A DNA stretch of 34,580 nt from Lachnospiraceae bacterium (GCA_017558865.1 JAFYTM010000105.1:1-34580); one strand, 5' to 3'; counted from the first letter of the stretch, positions 7,759-17,195 are shown. Numbers and translations are program-made. The notes: generated by a model from the sequence alone, not told the origin.

Positions 7759-8565
7759 TTACAGAGGTATTTCGATGGGTTTTCTTTGTTTGAAAATAAA
7801 GTGTGAAGAAAATCCACATTCTTTGAGAAGTTCTGTTGCCTGTTTCATCTCATATCCAAGATACTCCGGAAGATGTGCATCGGAACCAAGTGTAATGATT
7901 TTTCCGCCAAGTTCCCGGTAGCGCATAATGATTTCTTGGCAGGGGTTCGGGGTCCCCAGCCCATATTTGTAACCGCCGGTGTTGATTTCCAGTCCAATCT
8001 CTTTTTTGACAAGAGAACGCAGGATCTCATCCAGAATCTCCTGGTATTTTTTGTAAGAATAAAAAAGATTCTGATTTGGTCCGTAACGTACGACATAATC
8101 TAAATGTCCAAAAGTGTCAAAATTGGAATATGCTTCCAGATTCTGCAGAGCGCACAGAAAGTATTCATAATAAGCATCTGATTCTTCCCGGTCTTTGAAA
8201 TAGGCAGGAAAGTAGGGGTCTTTGGAGTGTACCAGATGAATAGAGCCAATCACAAAATCAAAGGAATTGGAAAAAACAAGGTTATGGTGTTTTTTGCTCA
8301 GATAAGACTGAAGTCCAAGTTCGATACCGATGCTTATATCGATCTGGTCTTTGTATCGCTCCTTTAATGGCAGCAGACGCCGAAAATATTCTTTTTCATC
8401 AAATTCAAAACAGATTCCGCCGTCGGTGTAATCGTAATCCATGTGGTCTGTGATGCACAGATGCTGAATTCCGTGAGCAACGGCTTCCTGGATCATAAGC
8501 TCCGGCGGGACATTGCAGTCTCCGGAAAAGGATGTATGAGTATGATAATCAGACAAGATATTCAA
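7759..8565 (-). CDS. hisJ: PHP-family histidinol-phosphatase (HisJ/HisK type)
   Basis: 268 residues. The start is TTG at 8565-8563, supported by AGGAGG at 8579-8574 eight bases upstream. The first internal Met (residue 24) would remove the metal-binding HTH motif (residues 8-10), so the TTG is required. It likely dephosphorylates histidinol phosphate in histidine synthesis. PHP-domain metal ligands are visible: DYHTHTSFSGD, ITDHMDY, GIELG, GSIH, GHLDYV, and GSDAH near the C-terminus. Length fits the HisK/HisJ family (about 260-280 residues). No other histidine gene is adjacent, so the substrate is inferred from family; related PHP proteins have other phosphoesterase activities. Confidence 0.82.
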   Translation of the reverse strand: MNILSDYHTHTSFSGDCNVPPELMIQEAVAHGIQHLCITDHMDYDYTDGGICFEFDEKEYFRRLLPLKERYKDQIDISIGIELGLQSYLSKKHHNLVFSNSFDFVIGSIHLVHSKDPYFPAYFKDREESDAYYEYFLCALQNLEAYSNFDTFGHLDYVVRYGPNQNLFYSYKKYQEILDEILRSLVKKEIGLEINTGGYKYGLGTPNPCQEIIMRYRELGGKIITLGSDAHLPEYLGYEMKQATELLKECGFSSHFIFKQRKPIEIPL

Positions 8566-8606
8566 AAAGATTTCCTCCTGTATCGAAAAAAGTCATTTCC
8601 AGTCAC

Positions 8607-8635
8607 ATCATAGAAGATATTTTCCATAAAGTAAA
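8607..8635 (-). promoter_or_regulatory. Promoter of the PHP phosphatase gene
   Basis: On the minus strand TTTACT (8635-8630), 17 bp, TATGAT (8612-8607). The expected transcript starts about 35 nt before the TTG start codon. It is back to back with the gap promoter at 8698-8726. Confidence 0.6.
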
Positions 8636-8697
8636 GTAAAAAATAAAGATATACATTGTGGAATAAAGAAAAAATCAGGATTCTTTGTGATTTGGTA

Positions 8698-8726
8698 TTG
8701 ATATTTTTTGGCAAATTAGGTACAAT
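8698..8726 (+). promoter_or_regulatory. Promoter of the gap operon
   Basis: TTGATA (8698-8703), 17 bp, TACAAT (8721-8726). The leader to ATG 8815 is about 80 nt and ends in a strong AGGAGG (8801-8806). I see no riboswitch-like structure or clear repressor dyad in the leader. Confidence 0.72.
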
Positions 8727-8814
8727 AAATAACGGTTGATGATTCTTTAACAAACTTCGCAAGAGTTGAAGGATCTAACATATATAATTATTCACTTTTA
8801 GGAGGAATTGAAAC

Positions 8815-9828
8815 ATGGCAGTAAAAGTAGCAATCAATGGTTTCGGTCGTATCGGTCGTCTTGCATTCAGACAGATGTTCGGCGCAGAGGGATATGAGGT
8901 TGTAGCAATCAACGATCTGACTTCCCCGAAAATGCTCGCACACTTACTGAAATATGACTCTTCTCAGGGTAGATATGCTCTGGCAGATACCGTATCTGCA
9001 ACAGAAGATTCCATCATCGTTGACGGAAAAGAAATCAAAATCTATGCAAAAGCAAACGCAGCTGAGCTTCCATGGGGAGAGCTGGATGTAGATGTAGTTC
9101 TGGAGTGTACCGGATTCTATACTTCCAAAGACAAAGCTTCTGCTCATATCACTGCAGGTGCTAAGAAAGTTGTTATTTCCGCTCCGGCTGGAAATGATCT
9201 GCCAACTATCGTTTACAATGTAAACCACACCACTCTGACCAAAGAGGATACTGTAATTTCTGCAGCTTCCTGTACCACCAACTGTCTGGCTCCGATGGCA
9301 AAAGCACTGAACGATCTGGCTCCAATCGAGTCCGGTATTATGTGTACCATCCATGCTTACACTGGTGATCAGATGATCCTTGACGGACCTCAGAGAAAAG
9401 GTGATCTGAGAAGATCCCGTGCAGGTGCAGTGAATATCGTTCCAAACAGCACTGGTGCTGCAAAAGCAATCGGTCTGGTTATCCCGGAACTGAACGGCAA
9501 ACTGATCGGTGCTGCACAGCGTGTACCAACCCCAACCGGTTCTACCACTCTGTTATTCGCAGTTGTTAACAAAACTGTAACCAAAGAAGAGATCAATGCA
9601 GCTATGAAAGCAGCTACTACTGAGTCTTATGGTTACACTGAGGACGAGATCGTATCCAGCGATATCGTTGGTATGAGATATGGTTCTCTGTTCGATGCTA
9701 CCCAGACTATGGTTTCTCCACTTCCAGATGGAAAATGCCAGGTAGAGGTTGTTTCTTGGTATGACAATGAGAACTCCTATGTATCTCAGATGGTTCGTAC
9801 TATCAAATACTTCGCTGAGTTAGCATAA
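8815..9828 (+). CDS. gap: Glyceraldehyde-3-phosphate dehydrogenase, type I
   Basis: 337 residues, standard length. It oxidises glyceraldehyde-3-phosphate to 1,3-bisphosphoglycerate with NAD. The Rossmann motif INGFGRIGR is at 8-16, AIND near 31-34 suggests NAD specificity, and the nucleophile is Cys153 in [10 protein letters not shown]. The C-terminal WYDNENSY motif is present. Codon use is strongly biased (CTG, GTT, ACC, ATC), as in pgk and tpiA, a sign of high expression. AGGAGG stands eight bases before the ATG. A strong terminator follows before pgk, so gap transcripts are probably more abundant than the downstream genes. Confidence 0.97.
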   Translation: MAVKVAINGFGRIGRLAFRQMFGAEGYEVVAINDLTSPKMLAHLLKYDSSQGRYALADTVSATEDSIIVDGKEIKIYAKANAAELPWGELDVDVVLECTGFYTSKDKASAHITAGAKKVVISAPAGNDLPTIVYNVNHTTLTKEDTVISAASCTTNCLAPMAKALNDLAPIESGIMCTIHAYTGDQMILDGPQRKGDLRRSRAGAVNIVPNSTGAAKAIGLVIPELNGKLIGAAQRVPTPTGSTTLLFAVVNKTVTKEEINAAMKAATTESYGYTEDEIVSSDIVGMRYGSLFDATQTMVSPLPDGKCQVEVVSWYDNENSYVSQMVRTIKYFAELA

Positions 9829-9840
9829 GTTTAAGACCTC

Positions 9841-9873
9841 AAAAGGTCCGGTCTTTGGGACCGGACCTTTTTT
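9841..9873 (+). terminator. Strong hairpin terminator between gap and pgk
   Basis: A 13-bp perfect stem AAAAGGTCCGGTC (9841-9853) / GACCGGACCTTTT (9859-9871) with a 5-nt loop, followed by TT. I see no promoter between it and pgk, so it may act as a partial terminator or as a processed-end stabiliser within the operon. Confidence 0.88.
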
Positions 9874-9903
9874 CATAATTGTGATTGAAAGGAGTTTACA
9901 TCC

Positions 9904-11109
9904 ATGTTAAATAAAAAATCCGTTGATGATATCAATGTAAAAGGTCTGCGTACCCTGGTTCGTTGTGACTTTAATGTACCGCTCAAAGAGGGCAAGATTA
10001 CAGATGAGAACCGTCTGGTAGCAGCACTTCCGACCATCAAAAAGCTGATCGCTGACGGCGGAAAAGTAATTCTTTGTTCTCATCTTGGCAAACCGAAGGG
10101 AGAGCCGAAGCCGGAGCTTTCTCTTGCACCAGTAGCAGTACGTCTGTCTGAGCTTCTTGGACAGGAAGTAAAATTTGCTGCTGATCCAGAAGTAGTTGGA
10201 CCAAATGCAAAGGCTGCTGTGGAAGCTATGAAAGATGGCGAGGTTGTTCTTCTTGAGAATACCCGTTATCGTGCAGAGGAGACCAAGAACGGAGAGGCAT
10301 TCTCCAAAGAGCTGGCTTCTCTTGCTGATGTATTTGTAAACGATGCATTTGGTACCGCTCACAGAGCACACTGCTCTAACGTAGGAGTTACCCAGTATGT
10401 GGAGACTTCTGCAGTTGGATATCTGATGCAGAAAGAGATTGATTTCCTTGGCAATGCAGTAAATAATCCGGTTCGTCCGTTTGTTGCAATCCTTGGCGGT
10501 GCTAAAGTTGCTGATAAGCTGAACGTAATCTCCAACCTGCTTGAGAAATGTGATACTCTGATTATCGGCGGCGGTATGGCATATACCTTCCTGAAAGCAC
10601 AGGGATACGAAGTAGGAAGCTCTCTTGTAGATGATACCAAGCTGGATTACTGCAAAGAGATGATTGCAAAAGCTGAGAGCCTTGGAAAACAGCTTCTTCT
10701 TCCGATCGATACTGCAGTTGCACCGGCATTCCCGAGCCCGATCGATGCAGAGATCCCGGTAGAAATCGTAGCATGTGATGCTATGCCGGCTGGCCAGCTG
10801 GGTCTGGACATCGGACCAAAGACTGCAGAACTTTATGCAAACGCTGTAAAAGCTGCTAAGACTGTTGTATGGAACGGACCGATGGGCGTATTTGAGAATC
10901 CGGTTCTTGCAAAAGGAACTATCGCAGTAGCTAAGTCCCTGGCTGAGACTGATGCAACTACTATTATCGGTGGCGGAGATTCCGCAGCAGCAGTAAATAC
11001 TCTTGGATTTGGAGATAAGATGAGCCACATCTCTACCGGTGGCGGAGCATCTCTGGAATTCCTTGAAGGTAAAGAACTTCCGGGTGTAGCAGCAGCTAAC
11101 GACAAGTAA
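9904..11109 (+). CDS. pgk: Phosphoglycerate kinase
   Basis: 401 residues from ATG 9904 with AAAGGAG at 9889-9895. It transfers phosphate from 1,3-bisphosphoglycerate to ADP. The substrate motif RCDFNVPL is at 24-31, the basic patch CSHLGKPKG follows near 59-67, and the nucleotide-binding C-lobe contains WNGPMGVFE and GGGDSAAAV, ending with [13 protein letters not shown]. Both lobes are complete. Its place after gap and before tpiA is the standard glycolytic order of Firmicutes, and the codon bias is similar to that of gap. No independent promoter is seen in the 75-bp gap, so expression depends on readthrough of the terminator or on a promoter I do not recognise. Confidence 0.97.
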   Translation: MLNKKSVDDINVKGLRTLVRCDFNVPLKEGKITDENRLVAALPTIKKLIADGGKVILCSHLGKPKGEPKPELSLAPVAVRLSELLGQEVKFAADPEVVGPNAKAAVEAMKDGEVVLLENTRYRAEETKNGEAFSKELASLADVFVNDAFGTAHRAHCSNVGVTQYVETSAVGYLMQKEIDFLGNAVNNPVRPFVAILGGAKVADKLNVISNLLEKCDTLIIGGGMAYTFLKAQGYEVGSSLVDDTKLDYCKEMIAKAESLGKQLLLPIDTAVAPAFPSPIDAEIPVEIVACDAMPAGQLGLDIGPKTAELYANAVKAAKTVVWNGPMGVFENPVLAKGTIAVAKSLAETDATTIIGGGDSAAAVNTLGFGDKMSHISTGGGASLEFLEGKELPGVAAANDK

Positions 11110-11154
11110 GGTTGTCTGCAGACCCTGAAACATAAACAAAAGGAGGCCGTTAAA

Positions 11155-11904
11155 ATGGCAAGAAAGAAAATTATCGCTGGAAACTGGAAAATGAACATGA
11201 CTCCAAGCGAAGCAGTTGAACTGGTAAACACTTTAAAACCACTCGTAGCAACTGAAGATGCAGATGTTGTATTCTGTGTACCGGCTATCGATATCATTCC
11301 GGTTATGGAAGCAGCTAAAGGTTCCAATATTCAGGTTGGTGCTGAGAATATGTACTACGAGGAGAAAGGTGCTTACACCGGAGAAATCTCCCCAGCTATG
11401 CTGACTGACGTAGGAGTGAAATACGTAGTTCTTGGACATTCTGAGAGAAGAGAATACTTCGCAGAGACCAATGAGACTGTTAACAAAAAAATGCTGAAAG
11501 CTTTCGAGCATGGCATTACCCCAATTATGTGCTGTGGTGAGACTCTGGCTCAGAGAGAACAGGGCGTTACTATGGATTTCATCCGTCAGCAGGTGAAGGT
11601 TGGTTTCCTCAACGTAACTGCAGAGCAGGCAGCTACTGCAGTGATCGCATACGAGCCAATCTGGGCAATCGGAACTGGTAAGACTGCTACTACTGAGCAG
11701 GCTCAGGAAGTATGTAAAGCGATCCGTGAGTGCATCGCTGAGATTTATGATGAGGCAACTGCAGAAGCAATCCGTATTCAGTACGGCGGATCTGTAAATG
11801 CTGCAACTGCTCCAGAGCTGTTCGCACAGCCGGATATCGATGGTGGTCTGGTAGGTGGAGCTTCCCTGAAACCAGAGTTTGGACAGATCGTTAACTGGAA
11901 ATAA
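11155..11904 (+). CDS. tpiA: Triose-phosphate isomerase
   Basis: 249 residues from ATG 11155; AGGAGG is at 11141-11146. It interconverts dihydroxyacetone phosphate and glyceraldehyde-3-phosphate. The catalytic Lys is in AGNWKMN (residues 7-13), His in [11 protein letters not shown] (near 95), and Glu in [15 protein letters not shown] (near 166), which includes the mobile loop 6. The phosphate-binding end [15 protein letters not shown] and GGLVGGASL are present. Codon bias matches gap and pgk. It lies 45 bp after pgk with no terminator between. Confidence 0.97.
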   Translation: MARKKIIAGNWKMNMTPSEAVELVNTLKPLVATEDADVVFCVPAIDIIPVMEAAKGSNIQVGAENMYYEEKGAYTGEISPAMLTDVGVKYVVLGHSERREYFAETNETVNKKMLKAFEHGITPIMCCGETLAQREQGVTMDFIRQQVKVGFLNVTAEQAATAVIAYEPIWAIGTGKTATTEQAQEVCKAIRECIAEIYDEATAEAIRIQYGGSVNAATAPELFAQPDIDGGLVGGASLKPEFGQIVNWK

Positions 11905-11919
11905 TCAGAGTTTTTATGG

Positions 11920-11946
11920 GAGGGCATTGTGTAAGACAATGCCCTC
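11920..11946 (+). terminator. Hairpin after tpiA
   Basis: An 11-bp perfect stem GAGGGCATTGT (11920-11930) / ACAATGCCCTC (11936-11946) with GTAAG loop. The tail TTGTTG is T-rich but interrupted, so termination may be partial; the aldo/keto reductase starts 20 bases later. Confidence 0.65.
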
Positions 11947-11965
11947 TTGTTGTATGGAGAATGGT

Positions 11966-12817
11966 ATGAACGAATATTTTGTATTGTTGAATGGTGTAAA
12001 ACTTCCAAAAATCGGTTATGGAACATTTCGTTGTACAGATGGAAGTGATGAACGTATTGTCCGTATGGCACTGGAAGCCGGATATCGGATGCTGGATACG
12101 GCAGCATTTTATGAGAATGAAGAATATATAGGAAAAGGAATTAAAGAGAGCGGAGTACCTCGTGAGGAAATTTTCCTTACATCAAAGGTATGGAAGACGG
12201 ATCTTGGTTATGAGAAGACCAGGGAAAGTTTTTATGCTTCTTTGGAGCGTCTGCAGACTGATTATCTGGATCTGTTTCTGATCCATTGGCCAAAGCCTGA
12301 TCCGGAATGTGAGAACTGGAAAGAGTTGATTGCGGGAAGCTGGAAAGCAATGGAAGAGCTGTATGAGCAGGGAAAAGTACGGGCGATCGGACTCAGTAAT
12401 TTCCTTCCGCATCATATTGACGCATTGATGGAGACAGCAAAAGTGAAACCAATGGTAGATCAGTTGGAGCTGCATGTGGGATATATGCAGGAACTGGCAG
12501 TACAGTATTGTAAAAATATGGGAATCCAGGTACAGGCGTGGAGTCCGCTTGGAAGAACCCGTGTGCTTCAGGAAGCAGTTGTCTTGAAGATGGCAGAAAA
12601 ATATGGTGTGACTCCAGCGCAGTTTCTCCTGAGATTTCTTTTGCAGCAGGATATCTGTGTGATTCCGAAGGCAACTTCTATGGAACGTATGCGTCAGAAT
12701 CTGGAATTACCGATGATTGAGATCACAGCAGAGGATATGTATACCTTGAAATGTCTGCCGCAGCTTGGTTGGAGCGGTGAACATCCGGATCGAGAGAGGG
12801 TTCCGGCACAGGTGTAA
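11966..12817 (+). CDS. Aldo/keto reductase
   Basis: 283 residues from ATG 11966, chosen because GGAGA at 11956-11960 is five bases upstream; in-frame starts further back run through the tpiA end and hairpin. It belongs to the AKR5-like TIM-barrel NADPH-dependent reductases. The catalytic tetrad is visible as Asp and Tyr in LDTAAFYEN, Lys in LTSKVWKTDLGY and His in LFLIHWPKPD. GLSNFLPHHI and IPKATSMERMRQNLE are the cofactor-binding signatures. The substrate is unknown; family members reduce small aldehydes, diketogluconate or methylglyoxal. Its position in a glycolytic block fits a role in carbonyl detoxification, but that is inference only. Confidence 0.9.
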   Translation: MNEYFVLLNGVKLPKIGYGTFRCTDGSDERIVRMALEAGYRMLDTAAFYENEEYIGKGIKESGVPREEIFLTSKVWKTDLGYEKTRESFYASLERLQTDYLDLFLIHWPKPDPECENWKELIAGSWKAMEELYEQGKVRAIGLSNFLPHHIDALMETAKVKPMVDQLELHVGYMQELAVQYCKNMGIQVQAWSPLGRTRVLQEAVVLKMAEKYGVTPAQFLLRFLLQQDICVIPKATSMERMRQNLELPMIEITAEDMYTLKCLPQLGWSGEHPDRERVPAQV

Positions 12818-12841
12818 ATGGAAAATAATCAGTCATAACGC

Positions 12842-12870
12842 TTGCAAGTTTTATCGAGTTCATGTACAAT
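12842..12870 (+). promoter_or_regulatory. Promoter of gpmI
   Basis: TTGCAA (12842-12847), 17 bp, TACAAT (12865-12870), in the 117-bp gap before gpmI. The leader to ATG 12935 is about 58 nt, with AAAGGAG near 12921-12927. Confidence 0.65.
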
Positions 12871-12934
12871 CAGGGGAGAGTCTGTGCAGCAGATAAAGGA
12901 ATTTTGACAAAGATAGAATTAAAGGAGATAAAGT

Positions 12935-14473
12935 ATGAGTAAGAAACCTACAGTGTTAATGATTTTAGATGGTTACGGACTGAATGAGACTGCGGAAGCG
13001 AATGCGGTTGCAGAAGCAAAAACTCCTGTTATGGATAAGCTGATGGCTGAATATCCTTTTGTAAAAGGTAATGCAAGCGGTATGGCAGTTGGTCTTCCAG
13101 ATGGACAGATGGGTAACTCTGAGGTTGGTCATCTGAATATGGGTGCTGGTCGTATTGTGTATCAGGAGCTGACCAGAATTACCAAAGAGATTCAGGATGG
13201 CGTATTTTTTGAAAATGAGGCACTTTTGACAGCAGTAGAGAATGCAAAGAAGAATAATTCTGCGCTTCATATGTTTGGTCTTCTGTCTGACGGTGGTGTA
13301 CACAGCCACAATACGCACATTTATGGTCTTCTGGAGCTGGCAAAACGTCATGGTCTTGAGAAAGTATATGTACATTGTTTCCTGGATGGACGTGATACTC
13401 CGCCTGCATCCGGCAAAGATTACATCAAAGCACTTCGCGATGAGATGAAGAAGATTGGTGTTGGTGAAGTAGCATCTGTTATGGGACGTTACTATGCAAT
13501 GGACCGTGACAATCGTTGGGATCGTGTAGAGCAGGCATACAGAGCTCTGACAAAGGGTGAGGGTGTACAGGTAGCATGCCCGGTATGTGGAATGAACGAT
13601 TCTTATAAAGAAGAAGTATATGATGAGTTTGTAAAACCATTCGTAGTGATGAAAGATGGTCAGCCACTGGCGACAATTCAGGATAAAGATTCTGTTATCT
13701 TCTTCAACTTCCGTCCAGACCGTGCAAGAGAGATCACCAGAGCTTTCTGTGATGATGAATTTACCGGATTTGAGAGAGAGAAGAGACTGGATCTGACTTA
13801 TGTATGCTTTACCGAGTATGATGTAACGATTCCGAACAAGATCGTTGCTTTCCATAAAGTATCTCTGACCAATACCTTTGGTGAGTATCTTGCAGCGAAC
13901 GGAAAGACACAGGCGCGTATTGCAGAGACTGAAAAATATGCACATGTTACCTTCTTCTTCAACGGTGGTGTGGAAGAGCCGAACGAGGGAGAGGATCGTA
14001 TCCTTGTAAATTCTCCGAAGGTAGCTACCTATGATCTTCAGCCGGAGATGAGCGCATATGGTGTATGCGATAAGCTTTGTGAGGCGATCAAATCTGATAA
14101 ATATGATGTGATCATTATCAACTTCGCAAACCCGGATATGGTAGGTCATACTGGTGTGCAGGATGCAGCGATCAAAGCAGTAGAAGCAGTGGATGAGTGT
14201 CTTGGAAAAGCAGTAGAGGCTTTGAAATCTGTAGATGGACAGATGTTTATCTGTGCAGACCATGGTAATGCAGAGCAGCTGAAAGATTATGAGACGGGTG
14301 CGCCGTTTACCGCACATACAGTGAATCCGGTTCCGTTTATTCTTGTAAATGCAGATCCGGCTTATAAGTTAAGAGAGGGCGGATGCCTCGCGGATATTAT
14401 TCCGACTCTTCTGGAACTGATGGATATGGAACAGCCGGCTGAGATGACTGGAAAGTCTCTTCTGGTAAAATAG
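12935..14473 (+). CDS. gpmI: 2,3-bisphosphoglycerate-independent phosphoglycerate mutase
   Basis: 512 residues, normal for this alkaline-phosphatase-superfamily enzyme that interconverts 3- and 2-phosphoglycerate using two Mn ions. LMILDGYGLNE carries the first metal Asp, and Ser62 in GQMGNSEVGHLNMGAGR is the phosphoserine nucleophile. FLDGRDTPP, GRYYAMDRDNRWDR and the late metal ligands NFANPDMVGHTG and CADHGNAEQL are all present. Its own promoter lies upstream and the next gene follows after 12 bases, so gpmI is cotranscribed with the sigma-like/SH3b gene and probably eno. Confidence 0.97.
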   Translation: MSKKPTVLMILDGYGLNETAEANAVAEAKTPVMDKLMAEYPFVKGNASGMAVGLPDGQMGNSEVGHLNMGAGRIVYQELTRITKEIQDGVFFENEALLTAVENAKKNNSALHMFGLLSDGGVHSHNTHIYGLLELAKRHGLEKVYVHCFLDGRDTPPASGKDYIKALRDEMKKIGVGEVASVMGRYYAMDRDNRWDRVEQAYRALTKGEGVQVACPVCGMNDSYKEEVYDEFVKPFVVMKDGQPLATIQDKDSVIFFNFRPDRAREITRAFCDDEFTGFEREKRLDLTYVCFTEYDVTIPNKIVAFHKVSLTNTFGEYLAANGKTQARIAETEKYAHVTFFFNGGVEEPNEGEDRILVNSPKVATYDLQPEMSAYGVCDKLCEAIKSDKYDVIIINFANPDMVGHTGVQDAAIKAVEAVDECLGKAVEALKSVDGQMFICADHGNAEQLKDYETGAPFTAHTVNPVPFILVNADPAYKLREGGCLADIIPTLLELMDMEQPAEMTGKSLLVK

Positions 14474-14485
14474 TTAGGAGCTTAT

Positions 14486-15802
14486 ATGGTACTTGAGATG
14501 AAACATGCTCTGGAGGCTCTCAAAATGGGAGACAGCCAGGGTTATCGAAAAATATATGATGCAACCTGTGAAGGGGTATATTGCAGAAGCTTTGTGATTA
14601 TTCAGGATGAGGTTCAGGCGCAGGAATTTACAAGAGAATTTTATGTGGAACTGTTCCGTGGACTGGATCAGGCAGAAGAGACTGGTAATCTGGAAAAATG
14701 GTTCTGGGAGAAATATTATCAGCGTATTCGCAGACAGTATCATAAGCTTCTGGAAAAACAGAAAAAAAATATGACTTCCTCCGGAACCCGTACACTGGCG
14801 GAGATTCCGGGAGCACTGCCGCTGCTTCACAGAATCATGGCATTGATGTCTGTAAAAGATGATTTTCCGGGCAGTGATATCTCTTATATGTTTGGACTTC
14901 CGGAAGAAAAGGTTCATACAGAGCTGGAAAAGCTGTATAAGGTGCTTCCGGCTTTGACAAAAGATCAGCCGGAGAGCGTATCTGCTTATCTTGGAAGCTG
15001 GAATGCACTGTTCGTAGGTGCTTTCAAGCAGTTGTCCACAACAGGTTCTGCTGCGTTTGCGCAGATCTATGAGGAGGCAGTAAAAGCAGCCGGTATAGCG
15101 GTGGAGCCTGCGGTTAAAAAACAGGAAACATTTGAGTATTTTGTTGCGGATGTAGATCTGTCTCCAAAGAAATCAACAAAAAAAGCTGCTCCTGTCGTAG
15201 AGGAAGAGCCGGATGAAGATGAGGACGACGAGTACGAGGATGAGGATGAGTACGAAGACGATGAAGACGGCGACGAGGATGACGATGAGGAATACGATGA
15301 AGAAGATGACGGCCGTTATGACTGGGATGATCTGGAGGATGATGGTCGTAAGATGGTCATCCTTGGAATTCTTCTTGCTTTAGTCATTCTTGCCGGTGTG
15401 GTCTTTGGTGTATCGAAACTTATGGGCGGCAATGATAAGCCTGTTGAGACTCCGACGCAGCAAGAGTCAGATGAGGGAGATGCAGAACTTATCATCAAGG
15501 GCGATGGTCCTGGAGAGGATGAGGAAGAAGAACCGGTTGAGGAAGAGCCGGAGGCACCAGTAGAGGAAGAACCGGAAGAGGAGCCGGAACCGCAGACGGT
15601 GAAGATGAAGGTAGATGTAAGCAATACCCTGAATGTTCGTAAGGAAGCAAATACGAGCAGTGATGTTGTGACGAAACTGAACAAAGGCGAGGAAGTAGAG
15701 GTTCTGGGAGATATTTCTCAGGAATGGGTACAGATTCGCTGCATTGGACAGGACAACAAAGAAGGTTATGTAAAATCTGAGTTCCTGAAGGCAATCGAAT
15801 AA
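14486..15802 (+). CDS. Unusual membrane protein: sigma-70-like N-terminus, acidic linker, one TM, SH3b domain
   Basis: 438 residues from ATG 14486, with TAGGAG ending five bases upstream. I do not know a named family. Residues about 5-90 resemble sigma-70 region 2 (ALKMGDSQGYRKIYDAT, then AQEFTREFYVELFRGLDQ and KWFWEKYYQRIRRQY). Residues about 105-158 resemble region 4 (LLHRIMALMSVKDDFPGSDISYMFGLP then a helix). Residues 236-285 are almost entirely Asp, Glu and Tyr. Residues 290-310 form one membrane helix preceded by GRK, so the N-terminus should be cytoplasmic. A second Glu/Pro-rich linker (321-370) leads to an SH3b domain (372-436, with TLNVRKEANTSSDVVTKL and GYVKSEFL) outside the cell. 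There is no obvious signal peptide. Placed between gpmI and eno on one transcript. The sigma resemblance is by eye; a helical non-sigma domain is possible. Confidence 0.7.
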   Translation: MVLEMKHALEALKMGDSQGYRKIYDATCEGVYCRSFVIIQDEVQAQEFTREFYVELFRGLDQAEETGNLEKWFWEKYYQRIRRQYHKLLEKQKKNMTSSGTRTLAEIPGALPLLHRIMALMSVKDDFPGSDISYMFGLPEEKVHTELEKLYKVLPALTKDQPESVSAYLGSWNALFVGAFKQLSTTGSAAFAQIYEEAVKAAGIAVEPAVKKQETFEYFVADVDLSPKKSTKKAAPVVEEEPDEDEDDEYEDEDEYEDDEDGDEDDDEEYDEEDDGRYDWDDLEDDGRKMVILGILLALVILAGVVFGVSKLMGGNDKPVETPTQQESDEGDAELIIKGDGPGEDEEEEPVEEEPEAPVEEEPEEEPEPQTVKMKVDVSNTLNVRKEANTSSDVVTKLNKGEEVEVLGDISQEWVQIRCIGQDNKEGYVKSEFLKAIE

Positions 15803-15854
15803 GAAATAAAAAACCTGCTTATACTAGTAAAAAAGTGTAAGGAGGTTCTTTTTT

Positions 15855-17159
15855 ATGAATCGATATTTACCGATTACTTATATTTACGCAAGAGAGATTC
15901 TGGATTCCAGAGGAAATCCAACCGTAGAGGCAGAGGTCATCCTGGATGGTGTGCATCATGCCAGAGCATCCGTACCGTCCGGTGCTTCTACGGGGCGTTT
16001 TGAAGCGGTGGAGTTAAGAGATGGACAGGATCGATATCTGGGACTGGGGGTAGAAAAAGCGGTCACGAATGTCAATACAAAGATCGCCAATGTGCTTCTC
16101 GGTGAGAATGCACTGCACCAGGGATATATCGACCATCTGCTGATCGATGCAGACGGTACAGAAAATAAATCTAACCTGGGAGCCAATGCGCTTCTTTCCG
16201 TATCTATGGCAGTTGCCAAAGCCTCTGCGAAGGCTCTGGGACTTCCGCTTTACCAGTATCTCGGAGGAATCCGTGCGGATACGATGCCGGTTCCGATGAT
16301 GAACATCCTGAATGGAGGAAAGCATTCTAAAAATGCCATTGATTTTCAGGAATTTATGATCATGCCCGTAGGCGCGGCAAATTTTAAAGAAGGACTTCGT
16401 ATGGGTGTGGAGGTCTATCATAAGTTAAAGCTGATTTTGTCCAAAGAAGGGCTGATCACTGCCGTGGGTGATGAGGGTGGTTTTGCACCGGATATCAGGG
16501 ATGCCAAAGAAGTATTTTTGTATCTGAAAGAAGCAGTCGAAGAGGCTGGATATGAGCCGGGAAGAGATTTTGTGTTTGCTATGGATGCGGCCGCCAGTGA
16601 ACTGGTGAACGCTAAGACAGGACGCTATGATTTCCCGGGTGAAGCGCAGATGAACGGGCATAAAGTCAGCCGTACTGCCGATGAACTGATTGATTATTAT
16701 GAAGAACTGGTGTCCATGTATCCGCTGGTATCCATCGAGGATGGACTTTCCGAGGATGACTGGGAAGGCTGGCAGACTATGACCAAACAGCTTGGCAACA
16801 AGATTCAGCTGGTAGGGGATGATCTGTTCGTGACCAATACCAAACGACTTTCCTGTGGTATCAAGCTTGAGGCGGCAAATGCGATTCTGATCAAAGTGAA
16901 CCAGATCGGTACGCTGACGGAAGCCTTTGATGCGATCCACATGGCGCAAAAAGCCGGATACCGTACGGTCATCTCTCACAGAAGCGGTGAGACGGCGGAG
17001 GATATCATTGCAGATATTGCAGTGGCCTGCGGGGCAGGACAGATCAAGACTGGTGCACCGTGTCGTGGAGAGCGGACAGAGAAATATAATCAGCTTCTGC
17101 GGATTGAAGAGCACCTGGGAGGACTGGCCGGGTATCGGAATCCGTTTGCGAGTGAGTAA
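15855..17159 (+). CDS. eno: Enolase
   Basis: 434 residues from ATG 15855, AAGGAGG at 15839-15845. It dehydrates 2-phosphoglycerate to phosphoenolpyruvate. Key features present: [15 protein letters not shown] (mobile loop), [12 protein letters not shown] and GDEGGFAPD with the Glu pair, metal ligands in [18 protein letters not shown] and VGDDLFVTN, the catalytic Lys in [13 protein letters not shown] and His in VISHRSGET. The usual GGAHADN is GGKHSKN and the usual GAPSRSER is GAPCRGER, so it is a somewhat divergent branch. Codon use is less biased than in gap, pgk and tpiA (more GCC, GTC and ATC). A TATACT at 15820-15825 lacks a convincing -35 box. It could be one of two enolases in the genome. 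Confidence 0.95.
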   Translation: MNRYLPITYIYAREILDSRGNPTVEAEVILDGVHHARASVPSGASTGRFEAVELRDGQDRYLGLGVEKAVTNVNTKIANVLLGENALHQGYIDHLLIDADGTENKSNLGANALLSVSMAVAKASAKALGLPLYQYLGGIRADTMPVPMMNILNGGKHSKNAIDFQEFMIMPVGAANFKEGLRMGVEVYHKLKLILSKEGLITAVGDEGGFAPDIRDAKEVFLYLKEAVEEAGYEPGRDFVFAMDAAASELVNAKTGRYDFPGEAQMNGHKVSRTADELIDYYEELVSMYPLVSIEDGLSEDDWEGWQTMTKQLGNKIQLVGDDLFVTNTKRLSCGIKLEAANAILIKVNQIGTLTEAFDAIHMAQKAGYRTVISHRSGETAEDIIADIAVACGAGQIKTGAPCRGERTEKYNQLLRIEEHLGGLAGYRNPFASE

Positions 17160-17163
17160 AAGA

Positions 17164-17195
17164 AAAAGAAGGCTTGCGGTTGCAGCCTTCTTTTT
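17164..17195 (+). terminator. Terminator of eno
   Basis: AAAAGAAGGC near 17164-17173 pairs with GCCTTCTTTTT (17185-17195) around TTGCGGTTGCA; the final T run is five long. The -35 and -10 boxes of the maf promoter overlap the loop and the tail. Confidence 0.8.

Noticed and set aside
8562..8762. A 66-codon minus-strand frame between the PHP phosphatase and gap
   Set aside because: It covers the two divergent promoters and has no ribosome site.
9907..11139. A 410-codon open frame on the minus strand opposite pgk
   Set aside because: It mirrors pgk exactly, has a Cys/Ser-rich nonsense composition and no ribosome site; it stays open because the biased codon set of pgk seldom yields stops on the reverse strand.
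12965..14317. A 450-codon open frame on the minus strand opposite gpmI
   Set aside because: Same cause as for pgk: biased codons in gpmI. The composition is implausible for a protein and there is no start signal.
15820..15825. TATACT upstream of eno as a promoter
   Set aside because: There is no -35 box at 17 bp and the TG is one base out of place for an extended -10.
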